Shown: one piece after another, positions 8,864 through 18,792 of the stretch | Layout of the letters: each line of letters begins with the position of its first letter | Position numbering within the stretch: position 1 is the first letter of the stretch | Source of the DNA: Sphingobacterium sp. | GTDB taxonomy: Bacteria; Bacteroidota; Bacteroidia; Sphingobacteriales; Sphingobacteriaceae | Direction of reading: 5' to 3' | DNA: 56,861 nt | Assembly: GCA_031277715.1 (NCBI GenBank) | Contig: JAITLW010000317.1 | Location: forward strand, 1-56,861 | Made by a program: the position numbers and the translations under genes | Notes under the pieces: generated by a model | Told to the model about the DNA's origin: nothing | The model's database searches: none | The model's input: only the letters and a program-made list of their open reading frames with translations

Positions 8864-10354
8864 CTATCTCCAATAAGGTCCCATAAGGCCCCCAGAGTTA
8901 AATTTCATTTCTATATCCTGTACCTTACCAAAACCGTCATACTTAGACATGTGTGTATTCCCAACAACACTACCTGTGCCATCAATTTTAAAGAAATACA
9001 CTTCACCTTCCGCCTTATCAGTCGTGTTTACCCCTGCCACAAGCTGTGTACCATTGGTTTTTAACACATCGATACGGATGTCCTGCCTCTCGAAAGTATA
9101 AATAAGGCGATGTGTATTATTGTTAATATCATATAGATATAGCTTATTCTGATGCGCGTAATAGGTTAGCGGATTATTTATAGCATTGACATAAGCAGTA
9201 CCTTCTTTAAATGATTGTTCTGTAATTTCTTTTACACTTTCTGCATAGGTAGCCAGCTTTGGAAAGAATCCTAATCTGTAAGCGTATACCTGTCCGGTTA
9301 CATTATCTCTACAATAAGCAACAGGCTTTAAGTTCGCATTGGCTGCTGTTCCCAATGCCGAGTTATGATTAAAGTAAAAACAGCTCTTATTACCAATATT
9401 ACCTAATGGGAATTTATCTTCCGAATTGGCTGTAAAGGGATTTACAGATCCCGAAGCTTTATCAAAACGCATGAACCGATGGTTTTTATCATCATAGATA
9501 AATGCATACGTCCCCATAAACAAGGCCTTAGAGGCATTGTAGTCTCCCGAAGCATAGTGAAAAAAGATAAATGGCATTCTGATTCCATTGGGCCAATGTA
9601 CTTTTCCGTTATTTATAAAATAAACATTTTGCCCGAGTCCCGGATCCTGATGTATATGCGTAGGAGCGATCTTCGTGGGGGCTACGTCAAACCAAGCATT
9701 GGCCTGCTGTAACAACTGATACTTGTCATTCAGCAGTTGTCCACCGTCTTTTTGAAGTACATATACGTATCCTGCAATATTTGCAAAATTCATGATGTAA
9801 GTCAACTTATGAGCCCCGCTCAACTGTGGTGAATTCGTTGTAGTGTATAAATCACGAACGACCTCCGGTTTAGTATTGTCTACGATAACATCGATATCTT
9901 GAAAACCATCTACATTTTGGTATAACACCATAAATCCACTTGCTCCTTTTGGACGAATCTTCACCCCGAACATCTTACTCCGCACCACCGTTGATGATGG
10001 ATCTTCAATACTCAGACGAAGTGTGTAGTCTCCTACTCGGTTCACGACTTTATAACGTAGGTTCCTTTCGGTTGAAATATCGACAATGGTCGTATCATCA
10101 GGCTTGGCATTGATAGGCATAATAGACCACTTAAATTTAAGGGCGCTTGTATCCTTACCCGTATAGGTATATTCTGCGTCTACCTTTAACGTATCATATT
10201 GCTGTAGATTATAATTCTCAGCATTATACGTCTTCCCGCCCAACAGGATCTCACCCACCGGATTAATATCATAATTTCCTTTATCCTTATAGCAACTGGC
10301 GAGGATAAAAAATGAGACTAGAAAAAAGGCTTGAATCGTTAAAAATCTTTTCAT
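8864..10354 (-). CDS. PKD-like family lipoprotein (module 2)
   Basis: Surface or periplasmic lipoprotein of 496 residues. Signal peptide FFLVSFFILASC (lipobox Cys21) is followed by YKDKGNYDINPVGEI, the signature start of the PKD-like family found beside SusC/SusD genes. The N-terminal ~135 residues look like one or two Ig/PKD-type beta-sandwiches (TLRLSIEDPSSTVVRS). The rest has repeated beta-rich stretches that may be a propeller-like fold (inference). It follows the DUF4843 gene by 18 nt and precedes the thioredoxin gene by 3 nt. The usual guess is an accessory substrate-binding role; no catalytic motif is visible. Confidence 0.85.
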   Translation of the reverse strand: MKRFLTIQAFFLVSFFILASCYKDKGNYDINPVGEILLGGKTYNAENYNLQQYDTLKVDAEYTYTGKDTSALKFKWSIMPINAKPDDTTIVDISTERNLRYKVVNRVGDYTLRLSIEDPSSTVVRSKMFGVKIRPKGASGFMVLYQNVDGFQDIDVIVDNTKPEVVRDLYTTTNSPQLSGAHKLTYIMNFANIAGYVYVLQKDGGQLLNDKYQLLQQANAWFDVAPTKIAPTHIHQDPGLGQNVYFINNGKVHWPNGIRMPFIFFHYASGDYNASKALFMGTYAFIYDDKNHRFMRFDKASGSVNPFTANSEDKFPLGNIGNKSCFYFNHNSALGTAANANLKPVAYCRDNVTGQVYAYRLGFFPKLATYAESVKEITEQSFKEGTAYVNAINNPLTYYAHQNKLYLYDINNNTHRLIYTFERQDIRIDVLKTNGTQLVAGVNTTDKAEGEVYFFKIDGTGSVVGNTHMSKYDGFGKVQDIEMKFNSGGLMGPYWR

Positions 10355-10372
10355 TTCTTAATCTTTCTAAGG

Positions 10373-11146
10373 TTATGGAAAAACAATTCGGTTACCATTT
10401 ACATCTGCATCCATCAACGGATACGTAAACGGATCATTCTCTTTTGGAGCTATAACTCCATTATTTAAATCACTCAAAATAGAACGCAACCGTATTTGAA
10501 AGTACAGCATGTCTGTTCCAGAATACTTGTGATTTTCTTTACTCTCCTGCCCTGCAATTGCAAAGTTTATTTCTGGTATCTCCAGGTAGAATAGAATAAA
10601 TTCATGTTTTCTTTTTGAGTACGCCCCAAAATATCTTGCCATGTACGCGTCCCAATCAACCGGCTTTACCAGTTGATTATAAAAGGAAATCGTACTTGCA
10701 AGCTGCGTCTTATCACCTGGTTTAAAAAACTCGTTTTCCACAATACGCAGACTCAAAACTTTAATATCCGTCTCCAGTGCATCCGTTTTCAACAGCTTTA
10801 CATTTATATAACCGCGGCTCTCGTTTGCAGGAATAACGTCTTCACTCAGGATATAATCCACCCCTTCAATGGCGTTAGTCTTTTCCGGATCCACAGTTAT
10901 CGCAACCTTGCGGTCATGTTCACGTATGTCCCCGATAATCTGAATTGGAATCTGCATCATATGCTCCTCAATTGCGCCTTTGCCGGCAAACGAAAAAGCA
11001 ATATTTTCTATATAACGTATATTGGGATTCGTGCTTACAGGTCTAAACTGTACACGGTCTCCACCCGCATAGGGCTGTACGACCTCTTTTTCGCAGGAGC
11101 TGAATAACACGATAAAGAGGACAGGGATTAACTTCAATATTTTCAT
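10373..11146 (-). CDS. DUF4843 family lipoprotein (module 2)
   Basis: Lipoprotein of 257 residues with signal peptide and lipobox FIVLFSSC (Cys18), followed by EKEVVQPYAGGDRVQF. Its mixed beta-strand content, the Calx-beta-like IEGVDYILSEDVIPANE segment and its place directly after SusD fit DUF4843, a family encoded next to SusC/SusD and PKD-like proteins. Function is undetermined; probably a cell-surface accessory of the receptor complex. Gaps of 12 nt to SusD upstream and 18 nt to the PKD-like gene downstream indicate cotranscription. No enzyme motif is visible. Confidence 0.82.
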   Translation of the reverse strand: MKILKLIPVLFIVLFSSCEKEVVQPYAGGDRVQFRPVSTNPNIRYIENIAFSFAGKGAIEEHMMQIPIQIIGDIREHDRKVAITVDPEKTNAIEGVDYILSEDVIPANESRGYINVKLLKTDALETDIKVLSLRIVENEFFKPGDKTQLASTISFYNQLVKPVDWDAYMARYFGAYSKRKHEFILFYLEIPEINFAIAGQESKENHKYSGTDMLYFQIRLRSILSDLNNGVIAPKENDPFTYPLMDADVNGNRIVFP

Positions 11147-11158
11147 AACTTGTACAAA

Positions 11159-12565
11159 TTAATTTCTACTACCATAAATCACTTCGTCTTCTGGCATAGG
11201 GAATACATAGTCTTCTTTAGTCATCTGAGGCAAAGCTCCGCCAGCAATCCGTCTCGTAGCCAATCGCTTATAGTAGAAAAATGTCTGACCTTCTGTGAAG
11301 AATTCCTTCCGATATTCCTGTTGGATTTCTAGATTCAAATCCGCTGTATTTGGCAGAGGCAATAGCCCTCTATTAGCTGTCACCAGATTCAACAACCTGA
11401 TTCCTTCTTCTTTCGTAGGAGCGGTCTCCGCTGCTATATAATACATTTCGGATACTTTCATAAGCGGTATATAGAATCTCTGCACACCCCGTGTAGTAGA
11501 CTCTACATCTGGGTAAATAAACTTATGCGGAGCCAAGACATTCATATGCCTTAGCATCATAGGTTCTTTATACCTTATATCCGTACTTTTCCCTAAAAAG
11601 ATTTCATTCTTTAGTTTATCCTCTGTTGTAAAATAATAAGGAGCCACAGTTTGAATACCTAATTTAGGAGAAACGAGTTCTAAAACGCGCTCCTCAAACT
11701 TGTCCGAATACAGTGAAAACAAATGCTCACTATGTATGGTACGATCCAACCTAATATCATAATTTGCTTGGCGCAATTGTATTTCCTTAGCATCGATTAT
11801 CTCCATAGCCAACTTATGTGCCTCGCCCGTATTGCCTATGTATAACATTACGCGAGCCTTAAGTCCTTTTGTAGCCACCCGATTCATCCGTATCTTCCTA
11901 TCTACGGGGAGCAACCCGGTGACGACATCGTCTTTTAATAATACTTCAGCGTCCTCAATGTCCTTGAGCAATAGCCCTACATACTCTTCCATCCCGGAAA
12001 GAGGGGTATTTTCTCGTCCATATTGCTTAACATAAGGCAGATATGCTTTATCGTCTTTATGTAAATACGAAGGAGCGAACATACGCATCAAATCAAAATG
12101 CAGATAGGCACGCAGTGCCAACGCTTCTCCCTTTATCCTATTATAAGAGTTATTACTGAACACAGACCGCTTGTTGTCAATCTGCTCCAGTATATTGTTG
12201 AGCAATGCAATTCCGTTATACTGCTGTACCCATATTTGACCAATCGCACTTTTCAACTGCGCAAATTCATAGTTAAAACTTTCAACTGGAGGCAAATACA
12301 AATTAGCATTTTGTGAAGAACTTGCGACAGAGTAGTCTGCTCCCATTACGGAAAGTGTCCCAATTGTCATCTCACGTCCATAAGTCGCAGGATCGGTCAT
12401 CGAAACATAAGCACCTCTCAAGGCCTCTTCAAAACCTTGTTCTGTAGTGAACAGTTCCTCTTGCTTTAACTCTGTCTTAGGCTGTACATCTAACCAGTCG
12501 TTACAGCTACTAAATCCTAACAGTACAATGAAGCTAGCTATATATAGATATTTAAATTTAATCAT
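11159..12565 (-). CDS. SusD/RagB family nutrient-binding lipoprotein (module 2)
   Basis: Surface lipoprotein that delivers substrate to SusC of module 2. The 468 residues start with a signal peptide and lipobox LLGFSSC (Cys21), then NDWLDVQPKTELKQEELF, the SusD N-terminal signature. TPR-like helices (ALALRAYLHFDLMRMFAP) and a C-terminal KEFFTEGQTFFYYKRL segment match the usual C-terminal RagB pattern. It begins 20 nt after the SusC stop. Shorter than the 589-residue SusD of module 4 but normal for the family. The substrate is unknown. Confidence 0.94.
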   Translation of the reverse strand: MIKFKYLYIASFIVLLGFSSCNDWLDVQPKTELKQEELFTTEQGFEEALRGAYVSMTDPATYGREMTIGTLSVMGADYSVASSSQNANLYLPPVESFNYEFAQLKSAIGQIWVQQYNGIALLNNILEQIDNKRSVFSNNSYNRIKGEALALRAYLHFDLMRMFAPSYLHKDDKAYLPYVKQYGRENTPLSGMEEYVGLLLKDIEDAEVLLKDDVVTGLLPVDRKIRMNRVATKGLKARVMLYIGNTGEAHKLAMEIIDAKEIQLRQANYDIRLDRTIHSEHLFSLYSDKFEERVLELVSPKLGIQTVAPYYFTTEDKLKNEIFLGKSTDIRYKEPMMLRHMNVLAPHKFIYPDVESTTRGVQRFYIPLMKVSEMYYIAAETAPTKEEGIRLLNLVTANRGLLPLPNTADLNLEIQQEYRKEFFTEGQTFFYYKRLATRRIAGGALPQMTKEDYVFPMPEDEVIYGSRN

Positions 12566-12585
12566 GATTTCAATAAATTACTGTC

Positions 12586-15500
12586 TTAAAAACTTATGCT
12601 AGCACCCAGAGATATTCTTCTTGCAAATGGATAGTCCGTCCCTCGCTCCACTTGTATTGTCGAGATACGCGCAATGTCATTCAACGTCATGTTTACACGG
12701 AAACGCTCTATTTTCCAATTACGAAGCTTTTCTTTATTTAATAGGGTATAACCTAGCGTAATCGTTGACAAAGTCAAGTAATCGTTCTTCTGCACAAAAC
12801 GGGATGTACTTCCCACGCGCGTTTCACCATTTACGAAAGAAAAAGCTCGGTACAATGCATGATCTCCAGGTTTAATCCATTTATCATTTAAGGTGCGCGC
12901 ATCGACATTTTGATTACGGATATCGATATCTTCCACTTTCGACACTAGGGTGGAATTGTACATATAACCACCTACAGAATAACTCCCTGCAACTACTAAA
13001 TCCCAACCTTTGTACGTCAATGTCGTACCAAAACCACCAGATACCTTAGGCCTCGAATCTGCTATACCAATCTGCTCGACAGCAAGCCAATCACGACCGA
13101 CGGAACCGTCTCTATATAAATACAGCTCTCGACCTGTCATCGGGTCGATCCCCAGTGAAGGGACAGCATAGATTGTCGAGCGCGAACTCCCTTCTATGAA
13201 TAGATTTGGCGGATAGGTTGAACTGGGATCCTCCCCACTATATTGCCATTGCATAGCTTCTAGAATCACCTGATTCCGCTGCTTCATCGCATTTGACACT
13301 TTAGAAATAATATTTTTATTCGCTCCGATATTACCCCAAAATGTCAATCGAGGTCTGTTTTCGAAACCTTTTAGCGCGGTAACACTCAACCGAATATCAA
13401 AACCATTATTGCTCAGCTCTCCCACATTATCCATAAAACTATTGAATCCCGTAGATGGCGCTATGGTAACACTCTGAATTAGATTCATCGTTTTCTTCCA
13501 ATAGTACTCTGCACTCAAGTTCACACGTGAATTCAGAAAGATCATATCCAATGCCACCTTATTCTGCTTGGTTGTCTGCCACTTTATGTCTTCGTTGGCC
13601 ATACCTTGAATAATCGCACCAAAACCTTCACCATATATATTATCCGTTTGATACTGGTACTTGGTCATCGCTTGGTAGGGGGCAAAATTCTGACTAGCAG
13701 TTTCTGATATTGATCCTGTAAGACGTAAGGAGTTAAAGAATCTTAAATTTTGGATAAACTTCTCTTTGTGCATATTCCAACCCAAACCTGCTGACCATAC
13801 TGGAGCATATTTTGTTTTCATTCCAAACTGAGAAGATCCATCATACTTGAAAGAGAAATCTCCAAAATATTTACTATCGTACGAGTAGTTGATCATAGCC
13901 AATAGACCTGCCAGTCTATTGGTATTATCCAATCCTCCTGGCCGGGTATTAAGTGTATAGCCCTTAGCAAATGCCAAATCATCCAAATTGGGGTTCGGAA
14001 AACCCTGAGCCATAACCTGATCGACAGAGGATACCGATTCCTTAATATTAGCTCCTAATTGGGAGTAGATCTGATGTCCCTTACCAAAGGTCTTATTATA
14101 AATCGCATACGCTGAAACTTCATAATTACTCGACTTGGTATTGGTCACATTCATATCCCCACGCAAGGAATAGCTTTCCATTTCTGGTGTGATATTCAGA
14201 TAATCTGTATGATTAGCCGGGCGAAAATTTTTCGAATCTGCAAAACGTTTGGAGAAACCAAAAGACGAAGTAATTTTAAAATCACTATTTAAACGCCATT
14301 CCGCCGAAAAATTATTTAACACCTCCGTATAGCCACTTAATGACTGCGTATTGATCGTGCCATTATACAGTGGATTAAGCATATATGCTGTACGCTGACC
14401 TCCTGTAAATTGTTCCCATAAAAACATACTATTGTCTTCAGGAATTGCAAAATAAGGCTTGGCGTACACAAAAGGCTGAAAACTACCATATGGACTAGCC
14501 TTTGAGTTGGTATTTGCTAATTGCAGGTCATTACGAAACAACAAATTTCCTTTTGTATAATATATACCGACATTTCCCTGATAAGTATTACGGGACGACC
14601 CTTTCATTACTCCCGGATTGGAGGCATACCCAACGCCTACATTATATTTGAAGGTACGATCTCCTCCCTCTATACCCAATGAGTGTCTTTGTTCAACTGC
14701 CGTACGCAGGGGTTGGGACAACCAATAGGTATCCACCCCGCTTTTCACCATACCTAAGCGGTCGTTATATTGATCCCGCTTGGTGATATGTTCGCCAATT
14801 GTTGCGCCATTGTATACACCTGCGCGCAGTTCAAAATCTAATAAATCTGCCGCATTCAACATATTATAACCTGTCAAGTCTGGCGTCACGACAGTCGAGT
14901 TTATGTTATATGTCGTTCTTAATTTGCCCTCTACAGGAGCTTTTGTAACGATAACCACTACTCCATTAGACGAGCGTGTACCGTATAATGCTGCCGCCGA
15001 ACCGTCCTTCAACAAGGTCAACGACTCAATACGGTTCATATCCAAGTCGATAATCCGTTCCAACGTCGTTTCGAAACCATCTAGGATAAATAATGGTAAA
15101 TTTGGATTTCCGTAAAAAGCTCCACGCAAATCCCCTGATGGATAAGTTCCTCCTAAATCACTGCCACCACGCATTTCAATTTCAGGAAGTGCATTAGGAT
15201 CCGATCCGAACTGGTTGTTTTCAACAATTCGGAAGGAAGGATCCAACAAACCTAATCCCTGCAGAATATTAGCAGAACTCATCTTCCGTAGTTGTTCTCC
15301 TGAAAAAGAGGTGGAACTACCCGAGAAAATTTCTTTCTTTACCTCCGAAATACCCGTAATGACGATGTCATCCATCCGGTGAGACAGGTCATCCAGCGAT
15401 ATCTCGATCGACTGCTGTCCTTTTTTTAGGGTAATTTCCTTCGGATTGTATCCCATATGCGAAACCGCCAGCACCTGATTATCCGCGGCCATCCGTATAG

Positions 15501-16053
15501 AAAACCGCCCCGAAGAGGACGTCACCACCACCACATTGTTTACTCCTTTGATACGAATAGTCGCATTTTCAATAGGTTTACCATTATTATCCACCACCTT
15601 TCCTTCCAGTTGTGTGGGGACTACTGCCTGATCCGCATTTTTACTACTTTTAGGTGCAGGCCCTATAATAATAGCGTTACCTCCTTCTAGAGTATATATC
15701 AGCCCCGTGCCCGACAACAGTCTTTTCATGACTTTATCCAGCTCCGCATCTTTTTCGCTGATTGTTATTTTATTGATTTTAGCGATCTCTTCGTGGTTAT
15801 AGACAAAGTTTAATTTGCTTTGCCGCTCGATAGCCGTAAGCACCGATTTCAGTGATGCGTCTTTCATATTCAGAGTCACCTTACTGCTCTGTAAGATACT
15901 CTGCGAAAAAACGCTTAGACTAATGAATTGCAGGAGTAAAAAAAATCCTACACCTGTCTTCATAACTTTCTTTCCCCATGGAATAATAGGGTTTACTTTG
16001 TGAGTATTTTTCATTAATTTTAGTTGGTTAGTTTTAATGCCAATGTAGTACAC
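12586..16053 (-). CDS. SusC/RagA TonB-linked outer membrane receptor with STN domain (module 2)
   Basis: Energy-dependent outer-membrane importer. Annotated over 1155 codons, but the internal Met at residue 14 (base 16014, MKNTHKVNPIIPWGKK) is a better start, because residues 1-13 precede a normal long SusC signal peptide that ends near residue 51 (SLSVFSQ). Then come STN (about 57-130, LTAIERQSKLNFVYN), a regulatory beta-sandwich (about 149-225, GKVVDNNGKPIENATIRIKG), a TonB box MDDIVITG (227-234), the plug with LFILDGF and AAALYGTRSSNGVVVIVTK, and the barrel ending in LGASISF. FecR lies about 60 nt upstream and SusD 20 nt downstream. It heads the longest operon in the window. Confidence 0.95.
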   Translation of the reverse strand: MYYIGIKTNQLKLMKNTHKVNPIIPWGKKVMKTGVGFFLLLQFISLSVFSQSILQSSKVTLNMKDASLKSVLTAIERQSKLNFVYNHEEIAKINKITISEKDAELDKVMKRLLSGTGLIYTLEGGNAIIIGPAPKSSKNADQAVVPTQLEGKVVDNNGKPIENATIRIKGVNNVVVVTSSSGRFSIRMAADNQVLAVSHMGYNPKEITLKKGQQSIEISLDDLSHRMDDIVITGISEVKKEIFSGSSTSFSGEQLRKMSSANILQGLGLLDPSFRIVENNQFGSDPNALPEIEMRGGSDLGGTYPSGDLRGAFYGNPNLPLFILDGFETTLERIIDLDMNRIESLTLLKDGSAAALYGTRSSNGVVVIVTKAPVEGKLRTTYNINSTVVTPDLTGYNMLNAADLLDFELRAGVYNGATIGEHITKRDQYNDRLGMVKSGVDTYWLSQPLRTAVEQRHSLGIEGGDRTFKYNVGVGYASNPGVMKGSSRNTYQGNVGIYYTKGNLLFRNDLQLANTNSKASPYGSFQPFVYAKPYFAIPEDNSMFLWEQFTGGQRTAYMLNPLYNGTINTQSLSGYTEVLNNFSAEWRLNSDFKITSSFGFSKRFADSKNFRPANHTDYLNITPEMESYSLRGDMNVTNTKSSNYEVSAYAIYNKTFGKGHQIYSQLGANIKESVSSVDQVMAQGFPNPNLDDLAFAKGYTLNTRPGGLDNTNRLAGLLAMINYSYDSKYFGDFSFKYDGSSQFGMKTKYAPVWSAGLGWNMHKEKFIQNLRFFNSLRLTGSISETASQNFAPYQAMTKYQYQTDNIYGEGFGAIIQGMANEDIKWQTTKQNKVALDMIFLNSRVNLSAEYYWKKTMNLIQSVTIAPSTGFNSFMDNVGELSNNGFDIRLSVTALKGFENRPRLTFWGNIGANKNIISKVSNAMKQRNQVILEAMQWQYSGEDPSSTYPPNLFIEGSSRSTIYAVPSLGIDPMTGRELYLYRDGSVGRDWLAVEQIGIADSRPKVSGGFGTTLTYKGWDLVVAGSYSVGGYMYNSTLVSKVEDIDIRNQNVDARTLNDKWIKPGDHALYRAFSFVNGETRVGSTSRFVQKNDYLTLSTITLGYTLLNKEKLRNWKIERFRVNMTLNDIARISTIQVERGTDYPFARRISLGASISF

Positions 16054-16113
16054 ACATCAGCTTCGTAAATTAATCTAGGGTGGTGCTCGTAACATCGCCC
16101 TTTTTACTTCTTG

Positions 16114-17274
16114 TTAGTTACCCGACTTTTCGACGATGACCTCCTTTCCTTGTTTAGTGAATTTAATATCTGTTGTTCTTTCAATTCTTTTCAGAATATT
16201 CGCTATAGAATCCTTTTTGTCAAACACGCCATTAAAATGAAGCCCCTTTAACGACGCGTCTTTAAACTGTACATTGATATCGTAATGATTGGACAGTACT
16301 TCCAAAATAAAATCCAGTTTGTCCTCTTCAAAATCAAATACACCATTGCGCCAGGCGGCAAATCGCGCTCCGTCTACCCTGACTTTTTGAAAACCTGAAT
16401 TCGATTCCGAATAATTGACCTGTTCGTTCGGTTTTAACGTTGCTTTTTGCAATCCCGCCTGTATTTCAACCTTTCCCTCTAATAGTGTTGTCTGAATTCG
16501 ATTACCATAGGTATTCATATTGAATTCGGTTCCCAATACCTGCACCGCTAAATCCCCCTTGCTAACAATAAAAGGGCGAGCAGCGTCCTTAGCAACCTGA
16601 AAATAAGCCTCTCCTTTCTCCAGATAAACACGACGTACGGCTTGTCCAGAAAAATCAACCACATACCGTAGTACCGTATTGGCATTCAACCAGACCTGTG
16701 TACCGTCCGACAACTTCAGCTTATACTCCATCCCCTTGGGAATGACCACCGTGTTATACTTCGCTTCTCGGATCTCTCCCTCTGCTGTGCCTGTGGAGTA
16801 ACTCAACTCATTACCATCAAGAGTCCTGTTCTCTCCCAGCAAACCCTCCGTCTGTTTATTCGCTTCCGTTAGACTAACCTTTGTCCCATCTTCGAGGATA
16901 ACAAAAGGTTCGCCACGGTCAGCAGTGGCTACGCTATAATCCGGAGTGTCTAAAGCAGATTCTAAACCGCCAATATCTTTGTTGCCTTCCTGCCTTATCA
17001 AGAAAAGTGTCAGCACCAAACCTGCCAATAAGGGAACCAGCACCGCTGCATAGCGCAACCATGGCGTTCTTTTCCGAATGACAGGCACACGGCCCTTATC
17101 AATGGTCTTACTACGGACCAAGGACCAGTCCTGTCCCAATTCCCGAGAATCGATATCCACCGCCTCAACTCCTTTTTTTTCAAGGGAGGCTGGATCTTCG
17201 GACGTATATTCCCATTGGTCCAACAACTGATGTATCCAATTCGCTTTATCGTGGCTATTAGGTTTTCGTTCCAT
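16114..17274 (-). CDS. FecR family anti-sigma factor (module 2)
   Basis: Membrane anti-sigma for the FecI at 17326-17904. The 386 residues contain a cytoplasmic part of about 70 residues, one membrane helix (about 74-93, YAAVLVPLLAGLVLTLFLI), a FecR periplasmic domain (KLSDGTQVWLNANTVLRY, EKGEAYFQVAKDAARPF, LAVQVLGTEFNMNTY) and a C-terminal DUF4974 domain (FDFEEDKLDFILEVLSNHY). The gene starts 51 nt after the FecI stop, the normal sigma/anti-sigma arrangement. Function in surface signalling is family knowledge; pairing with this SusC rests on adjacency. Confidence 0.94.
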   Translation of the reverse strand: MERKPNSHDKANWIHQLLDQWEYTSEDPASLEKKGVEAVDIDSRELGQDWSLVRSKTIDKGRVPVIRKRTPWLRYAAVLVPLLAGLVLTLFLIRQEGNKDIGGLESALDTPDYSVATADRGEPFVILEDGTKVSLTEANKQTEGLLGENRTLDGNELSYSTGTAEGEIREAKYNTVVIPKGMEYKLKLSDGTQVWLNANTVLRYVVDFSGQAVRRVYLEKGEAYFQVAKDAARPFIVSKGDLAVQVLGTEFNMNTYGNRIQTTLLEGKVEIQAGLQKATLKPNEQVNYSESNSGFQKVRVDGARFAAWRNGVFDFEEDKLDFILEVLSNHYDINVQFKDASLKGLHFNGVFDKKDSIANILKRIERTTDIKFTKQGKEVIVEKSGN

Positions 17275-17325
17275 ACTTTTAGAGTAAGTATAAAAAATAG
17301 AAAAAAGGGTGAATAGAAAATTAAA

Positions 17326-17904
17326 TTATTTTAAAAGAAGCAGAAAAATGAGTGAAAACAGCTTCTCATTCGACAGATCATTGCGTAGCCCGGCATAGGC
17401 CAGTTTGACATGAGTTTTTACGGTGTTAATGGACACATTTTTCAACTCCGCTATCTGGGCATAACTCATGTTTTTTTGATTGCTCAACAAGAATATTTCT
17501 CTACGTTTTTCAGGCAGGTTACGAATGCTCTCCGCGATCAAACGGTCAATGTCATCCAGGCGTTTTAGACTTTCGAAGTCTTGATCAGTCTGCGATAAAG
17601 CTTCATAAGAGAAACTATCGATTTTTTCGGCAAGCAGTTTTTCCCGCTTCAGGTGTCCGTATGCAATGTATTTGACAGCTTGGCTAGCATACGATTTGAA
17701 GGATACCGTATATTTTAATGTATCTCGTTTTTCCCAAAAATAGACAAAGAAGTCCTGCACCAAATCTTTGGAGACATCCCTGTCGCCAACATAATTGTAT
17801 ACCAGTTGACATAAAAATTCGTAATGTACAAAAAACAGCTCCTCAAACTCAGCAGCTGATAAGTCACTAGCATTTTTCTTGTCTATTGTCATCGATTGGT
17901 TCAA
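17326..17904 (-). CDS. FecI-type ECF sigma factor (module 2)
   Basis: ECF sigma factor of 192 residues. Region 2 includes FEELFFVHYEFLCQLVYNYV and VSKDLVQDFFVYFWEKRD; region 4 includes MSYAQIAELKNVSINTVKTH. It ends in the hydrophobic tail EKLFSLIFLLLLK. It is the first gene of module 2, so its own expression probably sets the operating level of the system. A possible promoter box lies about 70 nt upstream. The start ATG at 17904 leaves a short extra N-terminus (MNQSMTIDKKN); Met5 is an alternative. Confidence 0.93.
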   Translation of the reverse strand: MNQSMTIDKKNASDLSAAEFEELFFVHYEFLCQLVYNYVGDRDVSKDLVQDFFVYFWEKRDTLKYTVSFKSYASQAVKYIAYGHLKREKLLAEKIDSFSYEALSQTDQDFESLKRLDDIDRLIAESIRNLPEKRREIFLLSNQKNMSYAQIAELKNVSINTVKTHVKLAYAGLRNDLSNEKLFSLIFLLLLK

Positions 17905-17973
17905 TTTAGGACAGTAGTTGATTTTTAAAAACTTGGCGATTTAAAATTATACCCTACACATCGACTCGGCATC

Positions 17974-17981
17974 CAAACTTA
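17974..17981 (-). promoter_or_regulatory. Candidate -7 promoter box for the module 2 fecI
   Basis: Reads TAAGTTTG on the minus strand, matching the Bacteroidota TAnnTTTG box, about 70 nt before the start codon. No clear TTG sits at the expected -33 distance, so the call is tentative. Confidence 0.35.
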
Positions 17982-18024
17982 AATAAAATGCTTCGAATTC
18001 ACGAATACTTACCCTAAAAAGTAA

Positions 18025-18058
18025 AAAACCGCTGATGAAAACGATCACCAACGGCTTA
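18025..18058 (-). terminator. Probable terminator of the module 3 operon
   Basis: Imperfect hairpin on the minus strand (CCGTTGGTGAT against ATCAGCGG) followed by TTTTTTACTTTTT, about 50 nt past the stop of the last module 3 gene. Confidence 0.45.
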
Positions 18059-18106
18059 TACACACTAATTATTAAGTATCACTCATCACCTAGTTAAAGG
18101 TAATTT

Positions 18107-18757
18107 TCACTCTATATCTGTAATAATTGCTTTAATCACCCCACTAGGAACCCCTTGGTTATCAGCCTGCAAATCAATCTCTAAAATATATCCTTTAAAT
18201 TCTGAAAGAAAACAAGATAAAGGAGATACCATTGGCATTTTTTCATCGGTATAAATAAAATTATACCAGTTCTCATGATATCTTGTTCTGTAGCGTCCTA
18301 TTTTAAACAACATTCCGAAGCGTTCGATAGTCTCAGGGTTAATCGTATCAATCTCATTCTTTTCATCAGCCATAATTAAGTTGTACCGATAAAACATATC
18401 AAAACTAAAATCCTTCAGACTAACTGTATCCTGACCATTATATCCTTCTATTTTTCTCACATAAACCGTTCGACTCTTAAGATCAATATCATATTCAGGC
18501 TCTGCAACATAGGACTCTAACAATAGGGCTTCACCTTCATATTTTGAAACAAGAGGCTCCCCTTCTGCCCGTCTTTTGACAATATTTCCAGACAACTCAT
18601 AACGACTATTTTGAAATATACTAGTATCTCCATTTAAAGAAATGTAATCTAAGCGGATGACAACTGTTCCTTTTCCACAATCGGATGGTAACTGTCCATA
18701 CACCAAGACAGGCAAAAACAGTGCAATCGTAACAAATATTCTAAAAAGTAAACTCAT
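18107..18757 (-). CDS. Secreted protein of unknown function, end of module 3
   Basis: Not recognised. The 216 residues begin with a clear signal peptide (FRIFVTIALFLPVLVYGQ, cleavage near residue 22) and the mature part is beta-rich with no visible catalytic motif. A DSTGQ-like or lipobox signal is absent, so it is probably soluble in the periplasm. A Cys at about 27 (LPSDCGKGT) and another near the C-terminus (LSCFLSEF) could form a disulfide, which would fit the two thioredoxins just upstream. It starts 35 nt after the TlpA-like gene and precedes a terminator, so it is likely the last gene of the module 3 operon. Confidence 0.75.
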   Translation of the reverse strand: MSLLFRIFVTIALFLPVLVYGQLPSDCGKGTVVIRLDYISLNGDTSIFQNSRYELSGNIVKRRAEGEPLVSKYEGEALLLESYVAEPEYDIDLKSRTVYVRKIEGYNGQDTVSLKDFSFDMFYRYNLIMADEKNEIDTINPETIERFGMLFKIGRYRTRYHENWYNFIYTDEKMPMVSPLSCFLSEFKGYILEIDLQADNQGVPSGVIKAIITDIE

Positions 18758-18792
18758 GTGGCTGATCTTTATTGATACTCGAATAAACTACA